From Ramlibacter sp. (GTDB lineage: Bacteria; Pseudomonadota; Gammaproteobacteria; Burkholderiales; Burkholderiaceae_C): DNA of 64,000 nucleotides. Shown here in pieces: positions 52,285 through 61,543 of this stretch. Positions within the stretch are counted from its first letter, which is position 1. Every line of letters begins with the position of its first letter. Position numbers and translations under genes: made by a program. The notes under the pieces were generated by a model. The model saw nothing but the letters and a program-made list of their open reading frames with translations. It made no database searches and was not told the origin of the DNA. The stretch spans positions 62,001 through 126,000 of the forward strand of contig JAQZBU010000005.1 of assembly GCA_029237735.1 (NCBI GenBank). Reading direction: 5' to 3'.

Positions 52285-52741
52285 CGGGCGGGTTCCGGGG
52301 TGGGGGTTGCAGAGATGCGGCTCGGGATCGAGCTCAGCCTTGGCCCGCATCCTACCCATACGGAAGAGCAGCAGCCCGACCGTAACGGCCCGAAACGTTA
52401 CCGGATGGGCTGCGTTCCTAACAATTGCTGAGGCGGAAATCTCAACAGTTGCGCGCCACAACTTGGCTCAGCTGCTGCCCGCGACTGCGCTGTAACAGAT
52501 CCAGCTCATCAAAAGTTACGGCTCGTTGCGAGCCTACGCGTTTAGTTACCGGCTGCGAGAAGACATTTGAAGGGACGGGGCGCGCACCCTGCCTTGCGCG
52601 CTGTCGAGCAAATGCTCAGATGGAAACGGGAGGTCTCCTAGGTATTAAGGGACATTTCGCCCATGGCTTTTAGGATTCGATGGATGTTAGAGTTTCATGC
52701 AACCACCAGGAGCGGCAAAAACAAACTTTGCACGAGGCCTT
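52285..52741. promoter_or_regulatory. Divergent exopolysaccharide promoter region with repeated GTTACSG motifs
   Basis: These 457 bases separate the secreted hydrolase from the chain-length gene and contain no supported gene. The motif CGTTACCGG occurs at 52396-52404, preceded by an imperfect inverted partner CCGTAACG at 52380-52387. AGTTACGGCT follows at 52514-52523 and AGTTACCGGCT at 52544-52554. The last two share further bases downstream (GCGAG). They look like binding sites for a locus regulator, which is not identified. The stretch is less GC-rich than the genes around it. Confidence 0.5.
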
Positions 52742-54097
52742 ATGCATGCATCCATGTCCTCCTCGAGGTTCGTATCGGTGATCGCCGGCAGGCGCGTGGC
52801 CTTTGTCGCCGCGCTTTCCTTTGTGGTGCTACTTGCGCTGCTCGGCAGCTATGCGGTGCCACCGCGCTACGTCGCAAAGGCGGAGGTGATAGTCGAAGGC
52901 CGAGGCGCACAGAACGGACAGGCGTTCTCAAGCCATCTGTCGACCGAGGCAGACCTGCTGCAAAGCGAACGCGTCTCCATCGCAGCGCTGCGCATCCTGG
53001 GGCTTCAGAATGACCCCGCGCTGCGTGCCGAATGGCAAGAGGCGGTCGGCGGCCGCGGCGACTTCGAATCGTGGGCCGCCGGAAACCTTTTGAAGAAACT
53101 CGATGTCAAGCCTGCCCGCAACTCCAACATACTCACGATATCGTATAGCTCGCCGGATCCGGAGCTGGCTGCCAGGACTGTGAATGGCTTTGTCAAAGCC
53201 TACGTGGAGACGATGCGCGAACTTCGCGAGGAAGGCGCCACGCAGTCCTCCGCCTCCTTCGAGAACAGGACCCGGAGCCTGAAGGCGGCGCTCGATCTGG
53301 CCCAGCATAAACTGGACGACTTCCAGAAGCAGAACGGCATTGCGTCCACCGATGAGCGTTACGACATAGAGAACCTCCGGCTGTCCGAACTCAATGCGCA
53401 GCTTGTCACGCTTCAGTCCGCCGCGGCGAATGCGGCCGGACGTCAAAGGGCAGCCTCCAATGGCTCCGGCATGCAGGAAGTCCTCAGTGACCCGCTGGTG
53501 TCATTGCTGGGTGCCGAGTTGGCGCGCCAGGAAGCCCGGTTGGGAGAGCTCAGGTCCAGGGCCGGGAGTCAGCACCCCGCCGTGGCCGACCAGAGCACCG
53601 CGGTCGATGAACTGCGTGCACGCCTGAACGCCGCCACCCGACGCGCTTCCTCGGCGATCGGCGCAGAGAGCCGGATCGCCTCTGAGCGAGCCGCGTCGGT
53701 GCAGGCCGCGCTCAGCGCGCAAAGGGCCAAGGTCATGGAGGCGAAATCCAGGCGCGACCAGGCGCAGGTGCTGCAGCGGGACCTTGAATCGGCCCGGCGC
53801 GCTTACGATGCCGCCGTAACCCGCACCAACGACGCCGTCCTGGACAGCGGCTCGTCTCGTGGCAACGTCTCGGTCGTGAAGGCGGCGACGGTGCCGGCCG
53901 TGCCGGCTTCTCCAAGAATCCTGGTCAACCTCGCTGCGTCCGTCGTGATTGGCTTGCTGCTCGCCGTCGTGGTCGCGTTCTGGGTCGAGTCGCGTGATCG
54001 CCGTCTGCGGCTGTACCAGGACATTCCCCAACTGCTCGACCAGCCGCTGCTTTGTGTGCTTTCCAGCGATAGAAAAACTGCAACTCCCATTGGGTGA
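52742..54097 (+). CDS. Exopolysaccharide chain-length determinant (EpsF/Wzz type)
   Basis: A 451-aa inner-membrane protein. The first transmembrane segment (about 17-38, VAFVAALSFVVLLALLGSYAV) is followed by a Wzz periplasmic domain with YVAKAEVIVEGRG near 43, a long coiled-coil region (about 165-375), and a second membrane segment near 398-420 (LVNLAASVVIGLLLAVVVAF). The ATG at 52742 has GAGG five bases upstream and is preferred over 52697. It sets polymer length and controls export together with the kinase encoded next, whose start overlaps this stop by one base. Confidence 0.88.
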   Translation: MHASMSSSRFVSVIAGRRVAFVAALSFVVLLALLGSYAVPPRYVAKAEVIVEGRGAQNGQAFSSHLSTEADLLQSERVSIAALRILGLQNDPALRAEWQEAVGGRGDFESWAAGNLLKKLDVKPARNSNILTISYSSPDPELAARTVNGFVKAYVETMRELREEGATQSSASFENRTRSLKAALDLAQHKLDDFQKQNGIASTDERYDIENLRLSELNAQLVTLQSAAANAAGRQRAASNGSGMQEVLSDPLVSLLGAELARQEARLGELRSRAGSQHPAVADQSTAVDELRARLNAATRRASSAIGAESRIASERAASVQAALSAQRAKVMEAKSRRDQAQVLQRDLESARRAYDAAVTRTNDAVLDSGSSRGNVSVVKAATVPAVPASPRILVNLAASVVIGLLLAVVVAFWVESRDRRLRLYQDIPQLLDQPLLCVLSSDRKTATPIG

Positions 54098-54954
54098 TGA
54101 CCGACATGGCCAATATGAACCGCCGCGCCGACGATCCAGGTTTCGACCCGTCAATGGGCGACTCGCGCCAACTCGTTCGCCGCAGGCCTGAGCTGGCGAA
54201 GGCGGACAGCGACCAGGTCGTGGCCTTGTGGCACGAGCACAAGCTTCGTTCGGCCGGCGTGGGAGCCGAGCTAAGGACGCAGCAGTACTACTATCCGTTC
54301 GATGTCCAGGGCATCGACGGTCAAACCCTCGCCGACGAGCTGGTCGCAGCCAGGGAACCGTTCTCCGACCGGGCGGAGGAGTTCCGGGCATTGCGGCGCT
54401 CGCTGCTGTCTGGGGTGTTTTCCGACGCCGTAAAACGGGCGGTCGCCGTGGTCAGCGCCGAAGAAGGTGTCGGGAAAACCTACATGGTGGCCAACCTGGC
54501 CGTCAGCTTCAGCCAGTTCACGGGCCGCACGCTGCTGATAGATGCCAACCTGCGGCAGCCCCGGCTCCACCGCCTCTTCGGAACGAGGGTTGAAGCGGGC
54601 TTGTCCAACTTGCTTTCGGGAGAGGTCAAGAACGAGGCGATCCTGCCGGTGGAGGTCCTGAAGGGACTGCATTTCCTTGCGGCGGGCGCAACAGACGATG
54701 ATCCCATTCGACTGCTCCATGGACCGCGCTTCAGCATGTTTCTCGAGCAGATGGCCGACAGCTTCGACTATGTGTTCCTGGACACGCCTTCCAATCGGTG
54801 TGGTCCGGACGCCCGCCTGATCGCGGCTCGCGCGGGGGCCGCCTTGCTGGTGGGCCGCGAAGGGCAAAGCCGCGTAGCCCGGCTCCAGCAGCTCGTGTCG
54901 CAGCTGCGTCGGGGCCCGGCGCTGGTGGCAGGCGTCGTGCTGAACCTGCACTGA
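54097..54954 (+). CDS. Exopolysaccharide tyrosine-kinase-like ATPase (EpsG type)
   Basis: A 285-aa BY-kinase/ParA-fold ATPase. The Walker A motif is SAEEGVGKTYMVANLAVSF near residues 125-143, Walker A' LLIDANLRQPRLHRLFG near 148-164 and Walker B YVFLDTPS near 226. The C-terminal Tyr cluster of Wzc-type kinases is absent; the protein ends GVVLNLH. Three consecutive tyrosines occur instead at 65-67 (QQYYYPFD). It should pair with the chain-length protein encoded just upstream. It is convergent with the glycosyltransferase operon, 3 bases away. Confidence 0.87.
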   Translation: MTDMANMNRRADDPGFDPSMGDSRQLVRRRPELAKADSDQVVALWHEHKLRSAGVGAELRTQQYYYPFDVQGIDGQTLADELVAAREPFSDRAEEFRALRRSLLSGVFSDAVKRAVAVVSAEEGVGKTYMVANLAVSFSQFTGRTLLIDANLRQPRLHRLFGTRVEAGLSNLLSGEVKNEAILPVEVLKGLHFLAAGATDDDPIRLLHGPRFSMFLEQMADSFDYVFLDTPSNRCGPDARLIAARAGAALLVGREGQSRVARLQQLVSQLRRGPALVAGVVLNLH

Positions 54955-54957
54955 TCG

Positions 54958-55917
54958 TCAAGGCGCGCTGCCGGCCCAGCCCAGCATCCTCTTGACCTCC
55001 GCCCGCAGGCAGACATCCAGCAGCCTGGAAAGCCAGTTCAGCCTGAATCCCGGACCCGGGTGGGACCTGACGACCGGCCACGCCCTGGAGAACATGGCGC
55101 GACGCAGTTGTCTCGGGGCGCGCCCGATTTCGGCGGCAACCTGCAGGATCATGTTGCGGCGGACAGTCCCCCAGTAATCCGCCTGCTCCGGGATGCGTTG
55201 GGCGGCCTCGTTTGCATTCGCCAGCAGATCGTCGATGTGCTTGTCGGTGACCGAACTGGTGATGCTTCCTGGCCGACAGCGGTAGCAATAGAGCTCCTCC
55301 TCGAGCGTTTCGATGTGGCAAGCCTTGACGTACAGTGTCGATACAACCGCGGCGTCCTCGTAGTAGCGCCGCGCAGGGAAGCTGACCCCGTCAAGCAGCC
55401 GGGTCTTGTAGACGCGGGCCCACGTGTGCCACTCGGCCAGGGCCGCCGCGTCCCGGGCCAGTTCGTCACGCGAGAAGTCCCCCCGGCCAGAGACGAGGCT
55501 ATGGGTCTGCAGCGCGCGCAACCGTCGTCCGGACATGTCCACCATGCTGGCGTTGAAGGCAATGATGTCCGCGCGGCCATCGTCAATGATGGGCATCACG
55601 ACGTCCAGGAAATCGCGGGCCCAGAGGTCGTCGCTGTCGAGGAAAGCGACGTAGGGCGTTCGAACCAGCCGAAGGCCGGTATTCCTCGCGCCACTGATGC
55701 CCTGATTCGGTTGTGTCACCAGCTCGCAGCTCACGCCTGGGTGGGCCGCGATTTCGGATCGGACAGTTTCAGCAGTGTCGTCGGTGGATCCGTCGTCGAC
55801 GACCAGGATATGCAGCCGGTCGACCCTGGGCTGGTTGAAGATCGATCGAAGGCAGGCAGCAATGAACGGCGCCACGTTGTAGCAGGCGACGATCACGGTC
55901 AGCGCAGGCTTGGACAT
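54958..55917 (-). CDS. Glycosyltransferase family 2
   Basis: A 319-aa GT-A enzyme. N-terminal TVIVACYNVAPFIAACLRSI, the nucleotide-binding VVDDGSTDDT near 39-48, GISGARNTGL near 72 and the metal-binding FLDSDD near 90 are all present. The C-terminal third has basic helices but no membrane span. It adds a sugar to the growing repeat unit on the cytoplasmic face. It is the last gene of the operon; the upstream glycosyltransferase stop is 2 bases from this ATG. Confidence 0.92.
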   Translation of the reverse strand: MSKPALTVIVACYNVAPFIAACLRSIFNQPRVDRLHILVVDDGSTDDTAETVRSEIAAHPGVSCELVTQPNQGISGARNTGLRLVRTPYVAFLDSDDLWARDFLDVVMPIIDDGRADIIAFNASMVDMSGRRLRALQTHSLVSGRGDFSRDELARDAAALAEWHTWARVYKTRLLDGVSFPARRYYEDAAVVSTLYVKACHIETLEEELYCYRCRPGSITSSVTDKHIDDLLANANEAAQRIPEQADYWGTVRRNMILQVAAEIGRAPRQLRRAMFSRAWPVVRSHPGPGFRLNWLSRLLDVCLRAEVKRMLGWAGSAP

Positions 55918-55919
55918 CT

Positions 55920-56741
55920 CTACTGCCGGCCGAAGCCCACGAGAAAATCGCGCAGCTTCGCATTGAACACCCCGAATTGGCGCCTTCGAAGCATCAGCAC
56001 GGCGCGCGAGAATTTTCCGCGCCAATAGTCCCGGAAAAGCGGCGAGAAAAAGCGGCCGCCGTGCCCGCGCGTCATCTTGCGCCCCTCGCTCCACAGCGCA
56101 TACTTGCGGACGGCCGAGAGCTGGCTGTCATGCAGGCGGAACGCGGCCCACCAGTCGTCCTCGAAATGTATTGGATATTCCCGGCTTATCCTGAGGAACA
56201 GGTCCCAGTCGGCGACCATCGGGTACCGCTTGTCGAGGGGCCCGACCCGCTCGAGGGCCTCGCGCCGCATGAAGGCTGTCTGCAACGGCACGTAGCATCG
56301 TTCATCCAGCAGTTCCCGAAAGCCCGCCGGCCTGCCTTGCTCGCGATCGACTTCGATGCTGTTCTCGTCCACGCGAAGATTGCTGCAGTAAACGAGCGCG
56401 GCATCGGGGTTGCGCTGCAACGCCGCGACGGCCCTGGAGATCGCACCGGGAAGGTAGTAGTCGTCGGCGCACAGCCAGGCCACGATGTCGCCGTGAGCGA
56501 TCGAAATCCCATGGTTGACTTTTTCGACGGGCCCCGCCGGCGCGGGACTGATCACGCGAACCGAGGGATAGCGGGACAGGATTTCCGCCGTCCCATCCGT
56601 GGACCCGGAATCCAGGACGATGTGCTCGATGCGCGGATAGTCCTGCATCTGGACGCTGCGCAGAGTCTCCTCGATATAGCGGCCGGTGTTGTAGGACGGC
56701 GTCACGATGGACACCAGGGGGGTTTCAGGCAAGGCTTTCAT
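55920..56741 (-). CDS. Glycosyltransferase family 2 (WcaA-like)
   Basis: A 273-aa GT-A enzyme with SIVTPSYNTGRYIEETLRSV near 11-30, the DSGSTDGT motif near 43-50, WLCADDYYLPGA near 89 where the DD pair binds metal, and PMVADWDLFLRIS near 183. The ATG at 56741 overlaps the stop of the upstream GT4 gene by 4 bases. A longer reading from 57215 is out of the GT4 frame and is rejected. Confidence 0.92.
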   Translation of the reverse strand: MKALPETPLVSIVTPSYNTGRYIEETLRSVQMQDYPRIEHIVLDSGSTDGTAEILSRYPSVRVISPAPAGPVEKVNHGISIAHGDIVAWLCADDYYLPGAISRAVAALQRNPDAALVYCSNLRVDENSIEVDREQGRPAGFRELLDERCYVPLQTAFMRREALERVGPLDKRYPMVADWDLFLRISREYPIHFEDDWWAAFRLHDSQLSAVRKYALWSEGRKMTRGHGGRFFSPLFRDYWRGKFSRAVLMLRRRQFGVFNAKLRDFLVGFGRQ

Positions 56742-57973
56742 GCGGGTCTCCTTCCCAATTGCCGCGGGAGTTCGTTGCCGGCAGGGGCCTGCGCCGCTTC
56801 CGAAAGAAGCTGCTGGTACTTTGCCTGCATCCTGTCCACCAGGAAATCGCGCGATTTCTCCAGCACCAGCGGCCGCATGTCCTCGACCAGTTGCCGGTTG
56901 CGCAGGATCCGGTCGATGACTTGCGCCAGGCCGCCGGCCTCGAGCGGCTCGTACACGAATCCGGTCCGGCCTTCGTCGACCATTTCGGGCAGCCCGCCCC
57001 GTCTCGACACGATCACGGGCACACCATGCAGATACGCTTCCAATACGGTCGTGGCGAGCGGCTCTTCCCAGAGCGAGGGCACGACCAGGACATCGATGGC
57101 GCGATAGAGCTCCTGCGGATCGATGAACCCCATGAGGCGCACGTTCCCGGGCGCCTCGGCGCGCAGTTGCGCCTCGTAATCGGCGGCGCCCCTGCCCGCC
57201 ACGCGCAACTCGCACTGCCCGTCCTGCCAGCGGCCCATCTGCCGTATCAGATCCGCTGTGCCTTTCTGCGGCGTGAGCTGCCCCACGTACCCGAGTTGCA
57301 GCGGCTGACCGGGTCGAACCTGACGCGCGGCGGCGGACGGTGAGCCGGGAAGGCCGTTATGGATCACGTGCGTTTGGCGAGCGGACTGGAAATACCCCGA
57401 GGCCAGGTGACGATCGAGCGTGAACCTGCTCACACCGACGACATGGTCGACTTCCTGCGACAAGCGCTTGCCCGGTGACTTGTAAAGGGCGCAGGTGGTG
57501 CACTGGCCCCGGCAGTTCCGGCCATCCTTGTACATCGATGTTTTTGGGCACATCAGGGAATAGTCGTGCAGGGTGTGGATGAGCGGGAAGCCCCGCGACT
57601 TCACGGCGCTCCAGGCAGCACACGAAAGCCCCGTCAGGTTGTGCGTGTTGACCACGTCGGGTTTTTCGCTGTCCAGCACCCGCGCCACCGCCCGCGCCAT
57701 GGGCAGGTTGTAGCTGTCGATGCCGTGCCAAATCGCCTTGGAGACGGCACGCCGCTGCGTCGGGGCGTAGGGCCAGTAGATGTTCTTCAATGCCAGGTAA
57801 TGGACCTTGACGCCATTGACATCAGCCACATGGTCAGCGCGACCATCGTGCGTCGTGACCACCACGGGCGTGTGGCCATGCACAAGCATGCTTTCGGCGA
57901 TGATGCGCACGACCTTCTCCGCCCCGCCGACCTGATTGGGATGGTAGAGGGAACTGATAAATAGCGGTTTCAT
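56738..57973 (-). CDS. Glycosyltransferase family 4
   Basis: A 411-aa GT-B enzyme. The N-terminal acceptor domain has HPNQVGGAEKVVRIIAESM near 10 and THNLTGLS near 107; four cysteines cluster in MCPKTSMYKDGRNCRGQCTTC (about 141-161). The C-terminal donor domain has GYVGQLTPQKG near 225 and the VVPSLWEEPLATTVLEAYLHG segment near 295 with the EX7E pattern. The ATG at 57973 overlaps the previous gene's stop by 4 bases. Confidence 0.93.
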   Translation of the reverse strand: MKPLFISSLYHPNQVGGAEKVVRIIAESMLVHGHTPVVVTTHDGRADHVADVNGVKVHYLALKNIYWPYAPTQRRAVSKAIWHGIDSYNLPMARAVARVLDSEKPDVVNTHNLTGLSCAAWSAVKSRGFPLIHTLHDYSLMCPKTSMYKDGRNCRGQCTTCALYKSPGKRLSQEVDHVVGVSRFTLDRHLASGYFQSARQTHVIHNGLPGSPSAAARQVRPGQPLQLGYVGQLTPQKGTADLIRQMGRWQDGQCELRVAGRGAADYEAQLRAEAPGNVRLMGFIDPQELYRAIDVLVVPSLWEEPLATTVLEAYLHGVPVIVSRRGGLPEMVDEGRTGFVYEPLEAGGLAQVIDRILRNRQLVEDMRPLVLEKSRDFLVDRMQAKYQQLLSEAAQAPAGNELPRQLGRRPA

Positions 57974-59115
57974 CGCCCCTCCCTTTCGGCGCCAAGCATG
58001 GGCCCAAGCATCGAGGCCAGCAACCCGGCAGTCTTGTCCCACGAAAATTGCGCAAGCCAGGCCCGCCGCGCAGCCTCGTCAAGCACGTGGTCGCCCTCCA
58101 TCCATCGCGCCAATGCTTCGGGGTCGTCGGGTTCGATCACATCAACCAAGGGCCCGCCGATTTCGACGCATGACGTCCCGCTCGCGACCACGACGGGGCA
58201 GCCGCACGCCAGCGACTCCAGCACCGGGATTCCGAAGCCCTCCGAGAAAGATGGGTAGAGCAGTCCCCGGGATTGGCGATACAGGGCGGGAAGCAGTTCC
58301 GACGGCACATAACTGATCTTGCGAAAATTGCTCGCCAATCCGCACGCTTCGATCCTTGCCCAATCGCCTTCATCGCGCCATCCCTTCGGGCCGGCCACGA
58401 CGACGCACGGTTTCCCTCCGCGCTCCTTCAGCCTTCTTGCCGCTTCGATGACCAGCGAGAGGTTCTTGCGCGGCGAAACACGCCCGACGAAGAGGTGATA
58501 GCTTCGTGGCTCGATGCCATAGGCTGCGAACAGCTCGTCGGCTTCCTTGTCCGCCGCGTGCGTCGAGTATCGGCTGGTGTCGAATCCGTTCGGGGAAACG
58601 ACGATCCGCTCGCCGTCCGCGTGCAGGACCTTCACCAGTTTGCGCGCCGTGTGGTCGCTGACCGTCGCAATGCGGCTGGCCGTGCGCAATACCCTGGGCA
58701 ACTGGATGCCGAAATAGAACCGCTTCAGCGATCCGTACTCGGCCGGGAATTCGAGCGGGCAGATATCGTGCACCGTAGCAACGCGAAACCCCGGCAGCAA
58801 GGCCTGGACCGGCAGCTTGTGGTCCAGGCTGTAGTAGCACCTCCATCCGCGCGACTGAAGCGGGAGCCGCAGGTAGATTTCGGCAAGCTTGCTCCTGGTG
58901 GATGCCGAGCCCGGAAGCAAGTTGACGACATCGCCACCTGCGTCGCGGACCTCATCGGCCAAGAGCGGCGCGTCCTGGCGAATGGCAACAGTCACGCCCA
59001 GCCGGTAGGGCTTCAAAAGGGCCGGCAGGCGCCGGGCCACCTCATAGGCGTAGACGCCCAGGCCGGAGCTTTGTGGACCCCATTGGTCAGCCACCAGGAA
59101 CAGGTCCTTGCTCAT
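57970..59115 (-). CDS. Glycosyltransferase family 4
   Basis: A 381-aa GT-B enzyme with VHDICPLEFPAEYGS near 116, the IATVSDHTARKL segment near 149, FVGRVSPRKNLSLVIEAA near 206 and LYPSFSEGFGIPVLESLACGCPVV near 287-310. The pattern is that of mannosyltransferases of the WbaZ/MtfB kind, though the sugar cannot be called. Both ends overlap neighbouring genes by 4 bases. Confidence 0.93.
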   Translation of the reverse strand: MSKDLFLVADQWGPQSSGLGVYAYEVARRLPALLKPYRLGVTVAIRQDAPLLADEVRDAGGDVVNLLPGSASTRSKLAEIYLRLPLQSRGWRCYYSLDHKLPVQALLPGFRVATVHDICPLEFPAEYGSLKRFYFGIQLPRVLRTASRIATVSDHTARKLVKVLHADGERIVVSPNGFDTSRYSTHAADKEADELFAAYGIEPRSYHLFVGRVSPRKNLSLVIEAARRLKERGGKPCVVVAGPKGWRDEGDWARIEACGLASNFRKISYVPSELLPALYRQSRGLLYPSFSEGFGIPVLESLACGCPVVVASGTSCVEIGGPLVDVIEPDDPEALARWMEGDHVLDEAARRAWLAQFSWDKTAGLLASMLGPMLGAEREGR

Positions 59116-60236
59116 GCGGGTGCAAGCCTCCGATACAGTTCATCCAGCTGCTGAACGACGCGTTCGGTGCGGAAGGATTCCAGAAAGCGGCGGCGGGCAT
59201 TGATGCCCATGGAGCGCAGCGTCGGCGCGTCCAGGCCGCCGAGGACGGCCACCAGCTGCGACGTCGCATCGACATCGATCAGCCTCCCCGTGACGCCGTC
59301 TTCAACGGCTTCGGGAATCCCCCCCACCCGCGTGGCAATCACCGGCAGGCCCGCGCGCATCGCTTCGACGGTGACCAGGCCGAATGCTTCCCATCTGGAC
59401 GGAACCACCAGGACATCCGCCGCGGCATAGAAACTTGCCGTCTGGGGCCGTGTACGCCATCCGAGCGCGCGTGCATTGGCGGGCGGCTGGGCAGGCGGCT
59501 CGTCGCAAACCACTGGCGTGCCGACGACAACACCGAACACCCCCTCACCCAGCTTGCGCAAGGCCTCATAGAAAACGTCGATGCCTTTCTGGTGGTCGAG
59601 CCTGCCCACGAAAAGGAGCCGGAGACAGCCCTGCGGCCATTCCCGCGCGGCGTCCTTCACGCTGTCCGAATCGGCGACCATGTCCGACACTCCGTTGAGC
59701 ACCACTGCCAGCAATGGCGGCCTGATACCCGCCGCACGGGCTTGACCGGCGTCGAAGCGCGACACGCAGACGATCGCATCGCAGAAGCGGGCAAGCACGC
59801 GCTCCACCAGCGCGATGGCACGGGTCTTCAGGCCCGTTCCCTTGCGGTCAAACGCCCATCCGTGGGGACAGTACACGACACGCGGCCTGTGGGGCATGAG
59901 GGCCAGCAGCGGCCTCATGACCAGGCCTGCGAAGGTGGAGTGCAGGTGCACCACCGCCGGACGCCACGTCCAGATCTGCAACATCGCCCGGCCCGCCATT
60001 CGCAGCGAGCTCGTCATGCGTCCACCGTCGCCGTTGCGAAAGGTCACCAGCCATTGCGGCTTCAAACCCGGAAACAGGTGGGCGTGCGCGTCGGGCAGCA
60101 CCACGCGGACCGCGTCCGCGCCATATAGCCGAGCCCAGTGGGGAACGATCTCTTCGAGATAGCTGCCGACGCCGCCCTGGGCTGTCTGCGCAACGTGGAG
60201 AACCTTCAAGGGAACGCGTGCGCCATTGGGGTTCAC
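59112..60236 (-). CDS. Glycosyltransferase family 4
   Basis: A 374-aa GT-B enzyme. It has VLHVAQTAQGGVGSYLEEIV near 11-30, VHLHSTFAGL near 89, the FVGRLDHQKGIDVFYEAL segment near 205 and VVPSRWEAFGLVTVEAMRAGLPVIAT near 282-307. The start is a GTG at 60236 that overlaps the upstream hydrolase stop by 4 bases (60233-60236); a longer reading from 60461 would overlap that gene extensively. The RVG-type loop near residue 309 is typical of the donor site. Confidence 0.92.
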   Translation of the reverse strand: MNPNGARVPLKVLHVAQTAQGGVGSYLEEIVPHWARLYGADAVRVVLPDAHAHLFPGLKPQWLVTFRNGDGGRMTSSLRMAGRAMLQIWTWRPAVVHLHSTFAGLVMRPLLALMPHRPRVVYCPHGWAFDRKGTGLKTRAIALVERVLARFCDAIVCVSRFDAGQARAAGIRPPLLAVVLNGVSDMVADSDSVKDAAREWPQGCLRLLFVGRLDHQKGIDVFYEALRKLGEGVFGVVVGTPVVCDEPPAQPPANARALGWRTRPQTASFYAAADVLVVPSRWEAFGLVTVEAMRAGLPVIATRVGGIPEAVEDGVTGRLIDVDATSQLVAVLGGLDAPTLRSMGINARRRFLESFRTERVVQQLDELYRRLAPA

Positions 60237-61543
60237 GATAGTTCCTCCACCTTCAACGCATTGCCCGCCGGAACGTCGATGACATGCACGCTGCCGGGCG
60301 CGAGGCGCACCGTCGCGGATCGGCCTTGCAGATCCACCTGCATCTGGGGTGCAGGCATTCCGCACAACGCCGGGGACGCGAAAGCCCTGGCAACTGCTGT
60401 CGTACTCTCGAGCCTGACCGATACGCTGCGCTGGCTTTTTCCGCGGGCCCATAGCAACCACCGATCGGTACTGCCATTGCGAAACCCGGCTACGCCCGAG
60501 GCACTGCCAGTGAAGAAGGCGAATGGCCTTTCCGCCAGCCTGGCGCCGAGTTCGCGCAGGGCGCAGCCGGCCGGCTTCTCTGTTCCGTCCCGACGCAGGA
60601 GACCGAATCGATGCTCCTGGTTCCGTGGGTCGTCACCGCCGTCCTGCAATTCATAGAACCAGACGCCGGCCACCCACGGGCGCACGCTCGCCTCCAGCAG
60701 AAAACGCAGCGAATGGGCAGCGGCCGCCGGCTCCGTGACACCGCAGCGTCCCTCGTGTGTCGGCCACCCAACCTCTGTGACGAACAGAGGCATCCGCGGA
60801 TACCCCGCCGCCCCGACAATCCCGTGAAGCGCGTCAAGGCGCCCGGCGAGCTCGTCCGAGCCCACCAGATCGGCCCGTACACAGTGGTTATACAAATGAA
60901 CCGCGACGCCATCGGTGTGGGCGAGCAGGCCGTGGCCGATCGCCTGCCGCATCCAGGGCCAGTCAGGCACGTCGTCTCCCGACGAGCCGGTAAGGACTCG
61001 GATTTCGGGGTGCGCAGCCTTCAGCCGCTGGTAGGTGGTTCTCGCCAGATCCACGTAGGATTTCGGGTTTCCGTCACCCCTCTCGCGCTCCGCCGGTGCC
61101 ACCAGATTCCACTCATTCCACACCTCCACCCAGCGCAGGTAAGGCTTGCCCTGGGATGTCACGAACTCCGCATAACGGGCGAATGCGCCCCGCGCCGCGT
61201 CGGACCTCGGCTGGCCTCCGGAGTCGTAGCTGGAGTGTCCATAGTCCAGGATGAGCAAACCCGAAAATGGGCTCGGCATGGACTTCCAGACCTCGTGCGA
61301 GCGCAGCGCGCCTCCCCGCAGCTGCAACGTTCCCGAGCCATCTTCGACATGGCCCCAGAACATTTCGTCGCGCGACGAGATGAAGCGTGAGCGCAGCATC
61401 CAGGCGCGGAAGGCAGCCATATCCGTACCCGGCGCGTCAAAACCGAAGTGCGTCTGGATGCCTATCGCCAGCGGTTCGGCCGTGCAGGGCAGCGGTGCCA
61501 GGCTCACGAGCGCTGCCGCCAGGAGGTTCGACAGGAATCTCAC
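60233..61543 (-). CDS. Exported glycoside hydrolase-like protein in the polysaccharide operon
   Basis: A 436-aa protein with a signal peptide (1-22, ending PCTA) from a GTG start at 61543. The barrel domain resembles clan GH-A (GH39-like); the acid/base Glu is probably in WVEVWNEWNLV near 130 and the nucleophile in FVTEVGWPTHEGRCG near 252. A beta-rich C-terminal region ends the protein. A hydrolase embedded among glycosyltransferases usually trims or cuts the polymer during export. Both ends overlap the neighbouring genes by 4 bases. A much longer reading from 62458 shadows the polymerase gene and is rejected. Confidence 0.85.
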   Translation of the reverse strand: MRFLSNLLAAALVSLAPLPCTAEPLAIGIQTHFGFDAPGTDMAAFRAWMLRSRFISSRDEMFWGHVEDGSGTLQLRGGALRSHEVWKSMPSPFSGLLILDYGHSSYDSGGQPRSDAARGAFARYAEFVTSQGKPYLRWVEVWNEWNLVAPAERERGDGNPKSYVDLARTTYQRLKAAHPEIRVLTGSSGDDVPDWPWMRQAIGHGLLAHTDGVAVHLYNHCVRADLVGSDELAGRLDALHGIVGAAGYPRMPLFVTEVGWPTHEGRCGVTEPAAAAHSLRFLLEASVRPWVAGVWFYELQDGGDDPRNQEHRFGLLRRDGTEKPAGCALRELGARLAERPFAFFTGSASGVAGFRNGSTDRWLLWARGKSQRSVSVRLESTTAVARAFASPALCGMPAPQMQVDLQGRSATVRLAPGSVHVIDVPAGNALKVEELS

